In this document: positions 55,203 through 63,640 of the stretch, piece after piece
Layout: every line of letters begins with the position of its first letter
Position numbering within the stretch: position 1 is the first letter of the stretch
Origin: CAZAXU01 sp964489245
GTDB lineage: Bacteria > Bacteroidota > Bacteroidia > Flavobacteriales > Flavobacteriaceae
Reading direction: 5' to 3'
DNA length: 64,000 nt
Assembly: GCA_964489245.1 (NCBI GenBank)
Contig: CAZAXU010000002.1
Location: 1 to 64,000 of the forward strand
Notes under the pieces: generated by a model
The model's input: the letters and a program-made list of their open reading frames with translations, nothing else
The model's database searches: none
Told to the model about the DNA's origin: nothing
Translations under genes and position numbers: made by a program

Positions 55203-58025
55203 TTAGTTTCCGTAGGTCAACGAAACATAATACATACTTCCAATCAGTCCTGTTCCGGGAGCCGGCATATATTCCGTTCCCAACAAGTTGGTTCCTCCAA
55301 TTTTTATTTTGGTTTTATACTTACTGAAGTTATAGTTTACTTGAGCATCCAAGACACTTCTTGCGGGCACCATGCCGTCTCCGAACGATGCTTGCCATAA
55401 GAATTCCGTTTGATATTTATAGTCCACTTTAAAACCTAAGCTGCCTATCAGTTTATCATTTCCTAAGGATACTTTCACCCTGTGCTCCGGCGTATTAAAT
55501 CCTGATCTAAAGTCAGGGTCTTTTGTCTTATCAAAATCCATCTTGGCATAGTCATAGATAAATCCTACCACAAAGTCGTTGAATTTATAGTTTAAACCTA
55601 CATCCAAACCATAGGATTTAACATCTTGATCTGCATTTAAATAAAGCTGAAAGGGTTTATATGAACCTGTTCCAATGGCATTCATGGCTGTTGCATCATA
55701 CACGCTTCCTACGGCACCGGAAAGAGCCATTACTCTGGTTGACGAACCGAAATCTTTGTATTGATTATAATAAACACTAAAATCAACGCCCAATTTCTTA
55801 ACCGCTCCTCTATAACCAAGCTCTATAGTTTGAATTTGTTCCGGTTTCATTTTTTTTACTTTTGCTACTTTCAAATCTGCGGGATTGTGGGTTGTCGCAA
55901 ATTTCATAAAGGAATTCAATGTGTAGGCATTTGTATAGGCATCTCTTCCGGTTATTTCAGCATCAAAATGAGTGCCTGTTCCGGGATTTGTTGCTTGTAC
56001 GGTTTCACGATATCTATCCCAATTATCTTCTGCGCCTCCCACCAAAGTGATTGGTCCGAGATTCAGACCAATGTATAAGGTTTGGGTTGTTGGGTTTCTA
56101 AATCCCGTTTGATATGAAACCCTAAAATTGTGCTCTTTGTTTTCTCCTGCAGAATAAACAGCAGATAGTCTCGGAGAAAAATTGCCATCGAATTTTTTCT
56201 GCTTGTCATAACGCAAAGAAGTTGCTAATTTCAATCTACTATCCAACAGTTTTTTTGCCACTTGCACATAGGCTCCGGCTTCGTCAATTGCTATAGGAGC
56301 CAGACCTTCATAGTCCGTAAAGATTGTTCCTTCGGAGTGTAAAGAGTATCTTCTCATGGAACCTCCCACCTGAATTTCGGCAAAATCTAATACATCTCTG
56401 AAATTATAGTTTGCTTCTACGTGTTTCAAACTGGTATGGTCTATAAATTTTGCTCCTGTTTTGAAATCAGGATCATTTCTGACTTCAGCTAAAGCGGTCT
56501 TAAACTTAGCTGAACCGGGTGAAAATCTAGGGGTTTTAGGCTGACCGTCAGTGCCAACAGGGCTGTTATCTGCAAAATCTCTTGCCATGGCATGGGCTTC
56601 GGGCTCTGTGAAATGATGTCCGGGAGCCTGAGGCAATAAGCCCAAACGAGCTGCTGCATATACTTTTCCATAATCTGTAAACCAAGCAACATCTGAACGC
56701 CATTTTCTGTTGATATTCCATCCTGCAAATCTGGTATCATATGAATTTCCCGCATCTTCTCCCGTATAATAAGCTCGCACAAAGAAGTTTTTATTTTTCA
56801 CTTCCAATTTATGTTGGTGAATGAAAATGCCGTCCAAAGAATATCTGTTTGCTCCTTGATACAGCGTTTTTCCATATCCGATTCTGGAGTTCCAAACAAA
56901 TTCCAATGAGCCGGATTTTCCGGAAGGTCTGTAATGAAAAGCAATGTCTCCTTTCACGCTTTTGGCATCACTATCAACCAAATCCATTTCGTCATATCCT
57001 GTTCTGGAAACTCTTATATCAGACAGGGCCCCTCCGGTTGCAGCACTAATAGGCAATGTTGTTGCAATCTCATCACCGTAAACATTCAATCCGTCATAAG
57101 AAGGGTTAGAAACTCTATTTCCGTATAGAGCTGCATTTGTCGGATTCATATCCATATCTCTCTTGTCAGCTGTCATCCAATCTGTTCCTTTTAAAAAAGA
57201 AAAATTGATTTTTGCAGCAGCAACATCGCCTCCCCATGCATGGCGAATGCCAACATCATAAAATTGATTTTGTCCGGCAAGCTTTTGTTTTGTCACACCT
57301 GTTTTTATATAGACACTCAAACCTTTATGTTTAAACGGGCTTTTGCTTCTCATATTCAGAATCCCGTTAAAAGCGTTTGCTCCATATAATGCAGAGGATG
57401 CCCCGGGTAATATCTCAACGCTTTCCACGTCTAATTCATTCATCCCAATCAGATTTCCCAATGGAAAGTTCAAGGCAGGTGAGGTATTATCCATATCATC
57501 TAAAAGTTGTACAAACCTTTCATTTGCAAAGGCAGCAAATCCTCTGGTGTTCACAGCTTGAAAAGTCAAACTATTGGTGTTCAACTGAACCCCTTTCAAA
57601 TTTTCCAGTCCGTCATAGAAAGATGGTGCTGTTGTTCGTCTTATTTCTTTCAAACTCAGACGCTCAATACTCACCGGAGATTCTTTAATTTTCTCTTGAG
57701 TTCTGGATGCCGTAACCACGACATCGTCTAGAAATTCATTGTTTTCTTTAAGTACAACACTTAGCTTTTTCGGAGTATCAAGCATAACTTTTGCAGATGT
57801 GTATCCTAAATAAGTGATCTCCAGAGTTGCCGGAAATTTATCAACATGAATGCTAAAATATCCATTAAAGTCTGTCACAGTTCCTTTTTTTTCTCCTGCC
57901 ACTTGCACGGCAGCTCCCGGAATAGGTTCTCCGTTCTGATTTTTGACACTTCCACTCACATTTTTCTCTTGTGCAAACAGAGAAAAACTCAGTAGTGCAA
58001 ATAATAAAAAAGTAAAATTTCTCAT
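55203..58025 (-). CDS. TonB-dependent outer-membrane receptor with CarboxypepD_reg-like domain
   Basis: 940 aa. Signal peptide, a CarboxypepD_reg-like domain at about 22-105 (NVSGSVKNQNGEPIPGAAVQVAGEKKGTVTDFNGYFSI region), a plug (DDVVVTASRTQEKIKESPVSIERL, then GVQLNTNSLTFQAVNTRGF), and a beta barrel ending MYYVSLTYGN. These receptors import large ligands such as metal complexes, vitamins or glycans. No SusD partner is adjacent and no riboswitch is seen, so the substrate is unknown; the lack of SusD argues against polysaccharide import. Confidence 0.92.
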   Translation of the reverse strand: MRNFTFLLFALLSFSLFAQEKNVSGSVKNQNGEPIPGAAVQVAGEKKGTVTDFNGYFSIHVDKFPATLEITYLGYTSAKVMLDTPKKLSVVLKENNEFLDDVVVTASRTQEKIKESPVSIERLSLKEIRRTTAPSFYDGLENLKGVQLNTNSLTFQAVNTRGFAAFANERFVQLLDDMDNTSPALNFPLGNLIGMNELDVESVEILPGASSALYGANAFNGILNMRSKSPFKHKGLSVYIKTGVTKQKLAGQNQFYDVGIRHAWGGDVAAAKINFSFLKGTDWMTADKRDMDMNPTNAALYGNRVSNPSYDGLNVYGDEIATTLPISAATGGALSDIRVSRTGYDEMDLVDSDAKSVKGDIAFHYRPSGKSGSLEFVWNSRIGYGKTLYQGANRYSLDGIFIHQHKLEVKNKNFFVRAYYTGEDAGNSYDTRFAGWNINRKWRSDVAWFTDYGKVYAAARLGLLPQAPGHHFTEPEAHAMARDFADNSPVGTDGQPKTPRFSPGSAKFKTALAEVRNDPDFKTGAKFIDHTSLKHVEANYNFRDVLDFAEIQVGGSMRRYSLHSEGTIFTDYEGLAPIAIDEAGAYVQVAKKLLDSRLKLATSLRYDKQKKFDGNFSPRLSAVYSAGENKEHNFRVSYQTGFRNPTTQTLYIGLNLGPITLVGGAEDNWDRYRETVQATNPGTGTHFDAEITGRDAYTNAYTLNSFMKFATTHNPADLKVAKVKKMKPEQIQTIELGYRGAVKKLGVDFSVYYNQYKDFGSSTRVMALSGAVGSVYDATAMNAIGTGSYKPFQLYLNADQDVKSYGLDVGLNYKFNDFVVGFIYDYAKMDFDKTKDPDFRSGFNTPEHRVKVSLGNDKLIGSLGFKVDYKYQTEFLWQASFGDGMVPARSVLDAQVNYNFSKYKTKIKIGGTNLLGTEYMPAPGTGLIGSMYYVSLTYGN

Positions 58026-58247
58026 AGTTATTTTGATTTAGTTTTTGGTTATTCAATTTTCGGCTAAAGTAAAAAAAATATATTCGCTCTCATGCTAACA
58101 CTGACAATTATCATATTTTACTTGTGTGTTTTTAGGATTTCATAAAAATTCATAGCTATTTAATGGAAATTCACAACACAATATCGACTATTAGTCATTC
58201 TTTATTACCAATACCGATATAAAATTCCATCCTGACGACATTAAACG

Positions 58248-58282
58248 TTTGTATGATACTTCTGATTTATTTCTTACTTTTG
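58248..58282 (+). promoter_or_regulatory. promoter of the histidine kinase-enoyl-CoA hydratase pair
   Basis: TTTG at 58248-58251 and TACTTTTG at 58275-58282 are 23 nt apart, at the upper end of the Bacteroidota spacing. The -7 box is 14 nt before the kinase ATG, so the leader would be short. Confidence 0.5.
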
Positions 58283-58295
58283 AAAAAATTATTTT

Positions 58296-59753
58296 ATGCG
58301 ATTCACGACCACGTCTTTGCGTTCCAAGATTTTCTTGTCAATGATTCTGCTAACATTCATTGCATCTATAATGATATTGATTACTACAGTCATGCAATAT
58401 AGAGAAGAGGCTGAGGACTATCACAAAAAAAGATTGCTACGAAAGGAAATTGCCGTAAAATCACATATTAACAGCATTTTAGACGAGACAACTTTTGAGG
58501 TGAACATCAAAAATATTCCTTATATTTTCAAGGAAAAAATTAATGAGATATCCAAGATTCATAAGATGCCGCTGAATCTCTATGATCTCAAAGGAAATTT
58601 ATTGATTAGCTCAAGAGTATTTTTTGGAACCCAAACCCAAGATAGTCTTCAACATATTCCGGAAAATGTCATTGCAAAAATTGAACATTCTCCGGAAAGA
58701 AGATTTGTTATCAAACACAGTGATTCAAAAATTGAATACCAATCTTCTTATTCCTACATATTGGACAAAAAATTCAAACCAATAGCCATTTTAAACCTTC
58801 CTTATCTTGAGGATAACACCTTTTACAAGAAAGAATTAGAAGAATTTTTGGGAAACTTGGCTCGAATTTACTTTTTACTTTTTATTATTTCAATCATAAC
58901 AGCCTACATTCTTTCCAGATACATCACCAAATCTCTACACACCATCAGCAACGTGCTTGCACAAACGTCTTTTTCAAAAAAGAATCAGAAAATCAATATC
59001 AAAGATTCCAATGAGGAAATCAGTCAACTGGTTGTATCTTACAATGCAATGGTGGACAAATTGGAAGATAGTGCCAAAAAACTTGCTCAAAGCGAACGGG
59101 AACAAGCATGGCGAGAAATGGCAAGACAAGTGGCGCATGAGATTAAGAACCCGCTCACACCCATGCGTTTAAACATTCAAAGTTTCCAAAGAAAATTTGA
59201 TCCAAGCGATATGCAAATCAAAGAAAAATTTGAAGCGTTTTCACAGACCCTAATTGAACAAATTGATTTGATGAGTAATATTGCCTCTGCTTTTTCAGAT
59301 TTTGCAAAAATGCAAAAATCCAAAAGAGTCAAAGGCAATCTTGTGGAAGTCATTCAAAGCAGTATAAAGCTCTATGACCCCGCTCAAGTCAAATTCGAAT
59401 TCGAACACGACGAAATCACTTATACTTTTGACAAAAACCAAATTCAGCGTGTTATCACAAACTTGATAAAAAATTCATTGCAAGCTGTTCCCGAAGGAAG
59501 AACGCCTGCTATTCTTATTCAAATTAAAGAAACTACTTTTAAAATATTTATCAAAGTACACGATAACGGTGAGGGAATCAGCAAAGAAAATGAACAACAT
59601 ATTTTTGAGCCTAAATTTACTACAAAAAGCGGGGGAATGGGACTTGGATTATCTATTGTCAAAAATATCGTTGAAAACCACAAAGGAAAAATATTTTTTA
59701 AAAATAATACCGGATTAGGTACAACTTTTACCATTGAATTTAATAAAAACTAA
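58296..59753 (+). CDS. NtrY-like sensor histidine kinase (orphan)
   Basis: 485 aa. Two membrane segments (about 12-34 and 188-207) enclose a periplasmic sensor region of about 150 residues, followed by a HAMP-like segment, a dimerisation domain with the phospho-acceptor H281 (RQVAHEIKNPLTPMRLNIQ), and an ATPase domain with the N box NLIKNSLQA and DNGEGIS. The form resembles NtrY. No response regulator is adjacent, so its partner lies elsewhere. The next gene starts 7 nt after, making a two-gene unit with enoyl-CoA hydratase. Confidence 0.9.
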   Translation: MRFTTTSLRSKIFLSMILLTFIASIMILITTVMQYREEAEDYHKKRLLRKEIAVKSHINSILDETTFEVNIKNIPYIFKEKINEISKIHKMPLNLYDLKGNLLISSRVFFGTQTQDSLQHIPENVIAKIEHSPERRFVIKHSDSKIEYQSSYSYILDKKFKPIAILNLPYLEDNTFYKKELEEFLGNLARIYFLLFIISIITAYILSRYITKSLHTISNVLAQTSFSKKNQKINIKDSNEEISQLVVSYNAMVDKLEDSAKKLAQSEREQAWREMARQVAHEIKNPLTPMRLNIQSFQRKFDPSDMQIKEKFEAFSQTLIEQIDLMSNIASAFSDFAKMQKSKRVKGNLVEVIQSSIKLYDPAQVKFEFEHDEITYTFDKNQIQRVITNLIKNSLQAVPEGRTPAILIQIKETTFKIFIKVHDNGEGISKENEQHIFEPKFTTKSGGMGLGLSIVKNIVENHKGKIFFKNNTGLGTTFTIEFNKN

Positions 59754-59759
59754 AATCAA

Positions 59760-60536
59760 ATGAACTATCAAAACTTATTAACCGAAATAGATGGGAACAT
59801 TGGCACCATCACCATCAATCGTCCCAAACAGCTCAATGCACTCAACAAAGAAACTATCGAAGAATTGCATACTGCTTTCAAGCGATTTGATCAAGATGAT
59901 AAAGTGCGTGTTATCATCATAACCGGAGCCGGCACTAAAGCTTTTGTTGCCGGAGCCGATATCAAAGAATTTATGAATTTTAATGAAGAAGAAGGAGAAT
60001 CCTTAGCTCGTGAAGGGCAAAAATTATTATTTGATTTTGTAGAAAATTTGGAGACCCCTGTCATTGCTGCCATTAATGGATTTGCTCTTGGAGGCGGATT
60101 GGAGCTGGCATTGGCATCGCATATCAGAATTGCTTCTGAAAATGCCAAAATGGGATTGCCTGAAGTTTCTCTCGGTGTTATTCCGGGCTATGGCGGCACA
60201 CAAAGATTAGCACAAATTATCGGAAAAGGACGCGCCATGGAAATGATTCTTACCACTAACATGAAAGATGCCCAATCGGCTGGAGAAATTGGTTTGGTTT
60301 CTGAAGTGGTCCCCATTGAAAACCTAATGGATTCTGCCATAAAAATAGCACAAAAAATACTAAAAAATTCTCCAAAAGCCATCTCACTTGCCATGACAAG
60401 CCTTAACAGTGGCTACTATAAAAAAGGATTTCAAAGCGAAATAGAATTATTTGGAAAAGCCTTTGGAACAAAAGACTTTAAAGAAGGAACAACCGCCTTT
60501 GTTGAAAGAAGAAAAGCTAATTTTACCGGAAAATAA
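59760..60536 (+). CDS. enoyl-CoA hydratase (crotonase family)
   Basis: 258 aa. The oxyanion-hole motif GAGTKAFVAGADIKEF, the acidic catalytic residues in NGFALGGGLELALA and MGLPEVSLGVIPGYGGTQRL, and the C-terminal helix are present; they fit a true hydratase with two Glu. It hydrates 2-enoyl-CoA in fatty-acid oxidation or a related pathway. It is 6 nt after the kinase gene and ends in a strong terminator. Confidence 0.92.
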   Translation: MNYQNLLTEIDGNIGTITINRPKQLNALNKETIEELHTAFKRFDQDDKVRVIIITGAGTKAFVAGADIKEFMNFNEEEGESLAREGQKLLFDFVENLETPVIAAINGFALGGGLELALASHIRIASENAKMGLPEVSLGVIPGYGGTQRLAQIIGKGRAMEMILTTNMKDAQSAGEIGLVSEVVPIENLMDSAIKIAQKILKNSPKAISLAMTSLNSGYYKKGFQSEIELFGKAFGTKDFKEGTTAFVERRKANFTGK

Positions 60537-60538
60537 AA

Positions 60539-60561
60539 AAGAGGAGTATGATACTCCTCTT
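60539..60561 (+). terminator. bidirectional terminator after enoyl-CoA hydratase
   Basis: AAGAGGAGTA and TACTCCTCTT form a perfect 10-bp stem with a TGA loop. On the plus strand it is followed by C-TTA-T-rich sequence. On the minus strand it is followed by a T-run, so it also terminates the lipoprotein metallopeptidase gene. Confidence 0.85.
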
Positions 60562-60594
60562 CTTATATTCTACATCCTAGCTCTTAATATTTTG

Positions 60595-61461
60595 TTAGTT
60601 AAGATTTTCAAATTCTTCAGCTGTAATCTCACCTGAATTAATTTTTCTTAACTCTTCTACTTTACTGAGGATAAAGTTATCAATTTCTTCACTTATATAG
60701 GCCGGTCTTGCCGTAGGTCTCAGAGCTCCGGGCAAAACATATCGATTATAATAATAGAAAAAATATCTATCAAAACTAGTTGCTGATAAATTATATGCTG
60801 CCAAATACCATCCCAAACGAGTGGCAGAACGTCTTTGCGGGGGGGTGCCGTGATGTCTGGGATTAGATGTTTGATTATCACCTATGGAATGTGCAAAATT
60901 AAACCCCGGTCCAGCTTGATTCCATGAAGCTCCATAGCCTCGTCTCATATAATAGCCTGCATAGCCATCTGCCTCCAACTCTTGAGCTCTGGCGGTATTC
61001 TCATGAACGGATGGCACTCCGGGAAAATGATATTGTACTTGATGACCGTATTCATGAGCCAGCACCATAACCGGAACTATTTGCCCATAACGCAAAGCAT
61101 TCCGATATAATGTTTCTCCGAAATAAATCTTTCTGTTTGAATATGAAATTGCATTGTTTGTGCTTTGTCTACTTGTCCGATCGTGGACAAACCTTAATCG
61201 AACTTTCGGGACACCAAACGTATTGGAAATCCGAGTCGATTGTGAATACATCAGATTCGTTTGAGTGTTGTTAATAATGTGAGTGTTGAGATAGGCATTC
61301 ACTCCCCAATATCTATCTACATAACTACATTCTTTTTCAAATTTTCCGTCTTCAACCAAAGTTGATTGATCGTTTGCAAGGCTTTCTGTTTCTTTTTTAC
61401 AGCTTGTAAAATTTAATCCTATCAGTACTGACAGAATTACTACTAAAAATACTTTTTTCAT
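60595..61461 (-). CDS. lipoprotein zinc metallopeptidase (YpfJ-like)
   Basis: 288 aa. A lipoprotein signal peptide has lipobox FTSC with Cys21. The zinc motif HEYGH is at 136-140 in MVLAHEYGHQVQYHFPG and the third acidic ligand is in AQELEADGYAGYYM, the arrangement of YpfJ-like neutral zinc metallopeptidases. It is likely anchored to a membrane facing the periplasm or surface. Substrate unknown. It is transcribed alone, with about 280 bp before groES. Confidence 0.82.
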   Translation of the reverse strand: MKKVFLVVILSVLIGLNFTSCKKETESLANDQSTLVEDGKFEKECSYVDRYWGVNAYLNTHIINNTQTNLMYSQSTRISNTFGVPKVRLRFVHDRTSRQSTNNAISYSNRKIYFGETLYRNALRYGQIVPVMVLAHEYGHQVQYHFPGVPSVHENTARAQELEADGYAGYYMRRGYGASWNQAGPGFNFAHSIGDNQTSNPRHHGTPPQRRSATRLGWYLAAYNLSATSFDRYFFYYYNRYVLPGALRPTARPAYISEEIDNFILSKVEELRKINSGEITAEEFENLN

Positions 61462-61692
61462 AATATTTGTGTTTTAAATTAAAATTAGTATCATATGAAC
61501 GCAATTGCTGATGATATATTGCATAAATGGTGGAAATCTTGACAAATTCGCAATTTTTAACATTTCCGTATATTAAAAAAAATAAAAGCAATGCCACTTT
61601 CCTTATGTGTTTATTGAAAAATACCAAAATATTTTAATCATGGGAGTGGCATGATTTCTATTACAAAAAGTGTCATCTAAACTTTTGGTATA

Positions 61693-61725
61693 AAAAATAC
61701 CCGATGGTAAGCATCGGGTATTTTT
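61693..61725 (-). terminator. terminator of the Trx-Grx/groES unit
   Basis: AAAAATACCCGATG and CATCGGGTATTTTT form a 14-bp perfect stem around a GTAAG loop. The T-run is in both directions because of the A/T ends. It lies about 20 nt after the groES stop. Confidence 0.85.
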
Positions 61726-61745
61726 AATTTTTTGATATGATTTTT

Positions 61746-62033
61746 CTAAATACTATCCACCTCGGAAATTTTTGCCAAGATATCCGCATAAGGCAAAATC
61801 AAATATTCTTTACCATCTAATTCTACTTTATTTCCTGAAAATTTTTTATACATCACCACATCGCCGGGATTTACGGATGGTTTTTCTATATTTCCCAAGG
61901 CCACCACTCTTGCCAATGATGGTTTTTCTTGTGCAGAATCAGGAATGATGATTCCTGAAGCCGTTTTGTTCTCTGTGAACTCGTCTGTTAGTTCTAACAG
62001 TACATTTTCATTTAATGGTTGTAATTCTCTCAT
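61746..62033 (-). CDS. groES: co-chaperonin GroES, without adjacent groEL
   Basis: 95 aa. The family pattern is clear: LQPLNENVLLEL, KTASGIIIPDSAQEKPSLARVVALG and DVVMYKKFSGNKVELDGKEYLILPYADILAKI. The mobile loop region (TENKTASGIIIPD) is normal. GroES caps GroEL during protein folding. Here a terminator follows it, so groEL is elsewhere; the gene follows a thioredoxin-glutaredoxin fusion by 22 nt. Confidence 0.93.
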   Translation of the reverse strand: MRELQPLNENVLLELTDEFTENKTASGIIIPDSAQEKPSLARVVALGNIEKPSVNPGDVVMYKKFSGNKVELDGKEYLILPYADILAKISEVDSI

Positions 62034-62055
62034 AATATTATGTTTTATTTATTTT

Positions 62056-62622
62056 TTATTCGGTTTCTATATTCAGTAGTTTACTCAATTTTTGTGTATC
62101 AAATCCCACTATAATTTGTCCATTTATCTCTGTCTGCGGCACACCACGTTGTCCGCTTTTTCTTGCCATTTCCCGGGCTGCTTCAATATTCTCCGCAACA
62201 TTGATATCTGTATATCTAATGCCATGCTTGTTAAAATATTGTTTTAATTTATTGCAATATGTGCAGCTTGGTGTGGAATAAACCGTAACTTTTTTTTGTT
62301 TTTTCCCATTTGATGTTGTGAGAGACACTGTTTCTTCTCTGATAATTTTTTCATAAAAAAGCGAAGACTGACATCCCTTGACAATATTGCTTATCCTATC
62401 TTCCAACACCAAAAAGGTCGGAACTGTATGAACATCAAACTTCTGATGCACATCTTTCACCCGATTAACATCGACCAAAAAAATATTTACATCATCAATT
62501 TTGCCTAGATTTCCATAAGCGCAATCAGAATTTTTTGTTCCCGACTTGTAAATCAGAATAAAATTTTTCTCACCTGCGTCACGCATCAAATTCTTATATG
62601 AATCTACCTCTTTAAAATTCAT
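62056..62622 (-). CDS. thioredoxin-like/glutaredoxin fusion protein
   Basis: 188 aa from ATG 62622 (MNFKEVDSYKNLM); the ATG four codons upstream adds a short lead. Residues 1-100 have a thioredoxin fold with the cis-Pro (TVP, about 68) but no CxxC: the usual active-site place has KSGTKNSDCAY, with one Cys at 34. Residues 112-188 are a glutaredoxin with CTYC at 120-123 (TPSCTYCNKLKQYF), TDINV, RGVPQTEIN and VGFD. The fused glutaredoxin is probably active and the N-terminal domain a binding module. It shares an mRNA with groES. Confidence 0.82.
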   Translation of the reverse strand: MNFKEVDSYKNLMRDAGEKNFILIYKSGTKNSDCAYGNLGKIDDVNIFLVDVNRVKDVHQKFDVHTVPTFLVLEDRISNIVKGCQSSLFYEKIIREETVSLTTSNGKKQKKVTVYSTPSCTYCNKLKQYFNKHGIRYTDINVAENIEAAREMARKSGQRGVPQTEINGQIIVGFDTQKLSKLLNIETE

Positions 62623-62701
62623 CTGAAATCTCAATTTTTGAAAAGCAAATTTACAATAAATATGCCAGATATATTTTTATTTATTTTATGCCAAAATGAC
62701 A

Positions 62702-62709
62702 TATCTTTG
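62702..62709 (+). promoter_or_regulatory. -7 box (TATCTTTG) before the pseudouridine synthase
   Basis: TATCTTTG fits TAnnTTTG and lies 44 nt before the ATG at 62754. The -33 region is AT-rich, without a clear TTTG. Confidence 0.4.
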
Positions 62710-62753
62710 CAATTATAAATAAACCTTATATGCTTATATAAAACGCGCGATAT

Positions 62754-63581
62754 ATGAAAAAAGAGAGACGAGCATCAACGAATAAAAAAAACAAAACGGA
62801 CAAACCGAAATTTAAAAAACCGGCAAGGTCTTATAAAGCCCCCCAAAAAAAACAGATTATTCAGGCTGATAAAGGAGGTATTCGTTTGAATAAATATTTG
62901 GCACATGCCGGTATTGCATCACGAAGAGAAGCTGATATGCTGATTAAAACAGGATCCGTCAGTGTTAACGGGAAGATTATCACCGAAATGGGTTATAAAG
63001 TTCAACCGACCGATACCGTAAAGTTTAATAATGAGCCAATCAAACCTGAGAAAAAAGTTTATGTTCTATTGAATAAACCCAAAAACTTTATCACCACAAC
63101 TGCAGATGAAAAAGGTCGAAAAACCGTAATGGAATTGGTTTCCAATTCCACTTCTGTCAGAATTTATCCCGTAGGAAGATTAGATCGGAACACAACGGGA
63201 GTTCTACTGTTTACGAACGATGGTGATTTATCCAAAAAATTAACACATCCGAAGCATCGTATAGAAAAAATATACCATGTAAAATTAGATAAAAACCTCA
63301 AAACTTCTGATTTTGATAAAATTCTCAAGGGTTTAGAACTCAAAGATGGAAAAATCTATGTCGATGATGTCTCGTTTATAAAAGGAGCCTCCCATTCAGA
63401 AGTCGGCATAAAAATTCACTCGGGCAGAAACAGAATTGTCAGAAGAATTTTTGAGTATTTGGGTTATGATGTGATTAAATTAGACAGGGTTCTTTTTGCC
63501 GGTTTAACAAAAAAAGATTTGAAAAGAGGACACTGGAGACATTTGACTACAAAAGAAATTAATTTTCTTAAAATGTTATAA
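62754..63581 (+). CDS. RsuA/RluB-family pseudouridine synthase
   Basis: 275 aa. A lysine-rich N-terminal extension of about 40 residues precedes the S4 RNA-binding domain (IRLNKYLAHAGIASRREADMLIKTGSVSVNG) and the RsuA-type catalytic domain with the Asp in VGRLDRNTTGVLLFTNDG and HPKHRIEKIYHVKL. The enzyme converts uridine to pseudouridine in rRNA; whether it acts on 23S (RluB-like) or 16S cannot be decided here. It is transcribed alone and ends in a very strong terminator. Confidence 0.9.
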   Translation: MKKERRASTNKKNKTDKPKFKKPARSYKAPQKKQIIQADKGGIRLNKYLAHAGIASRREADMLIKTGSVSVNGKIITEMGYKVQPTDTVKFNNEPIKPEKKVYVLLNKPKNFITTTADEKGRKTVMELVSNSTSVRIYPVGRLDRNTTGVLLFTNDGDLSKKLTHPKHRIEKIYHVKLDKNLKTSDFDKILKGLELKDGKIYVDDVSFIKGASHSEVGIKIHSGRNRIVRRIFEYLGYDVIKLDRVLFAGLTKKDLKRGHWRHLTTKEINFLKML

Positions 63582-63590
63582 GTAAATCAT

Positions 63591-63627
63591 AAAGAAAGCC
63601 GCCTGAAAAATTCAGGCGGCTTTCTTT
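63591..63627 (+). terminator. strong bidirectional terminator between rluB-like gene and accC
   Basis: A perfect 17-bp stem (AAAGAAAGCCGCCTGAA and its complement) with a 3-nt loop ends in T-rich sequence on both strands. It serves the two convergent genes. Confidence 0.9.
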
Positions 63628-63640
63628 ATGTGCAAACTTT

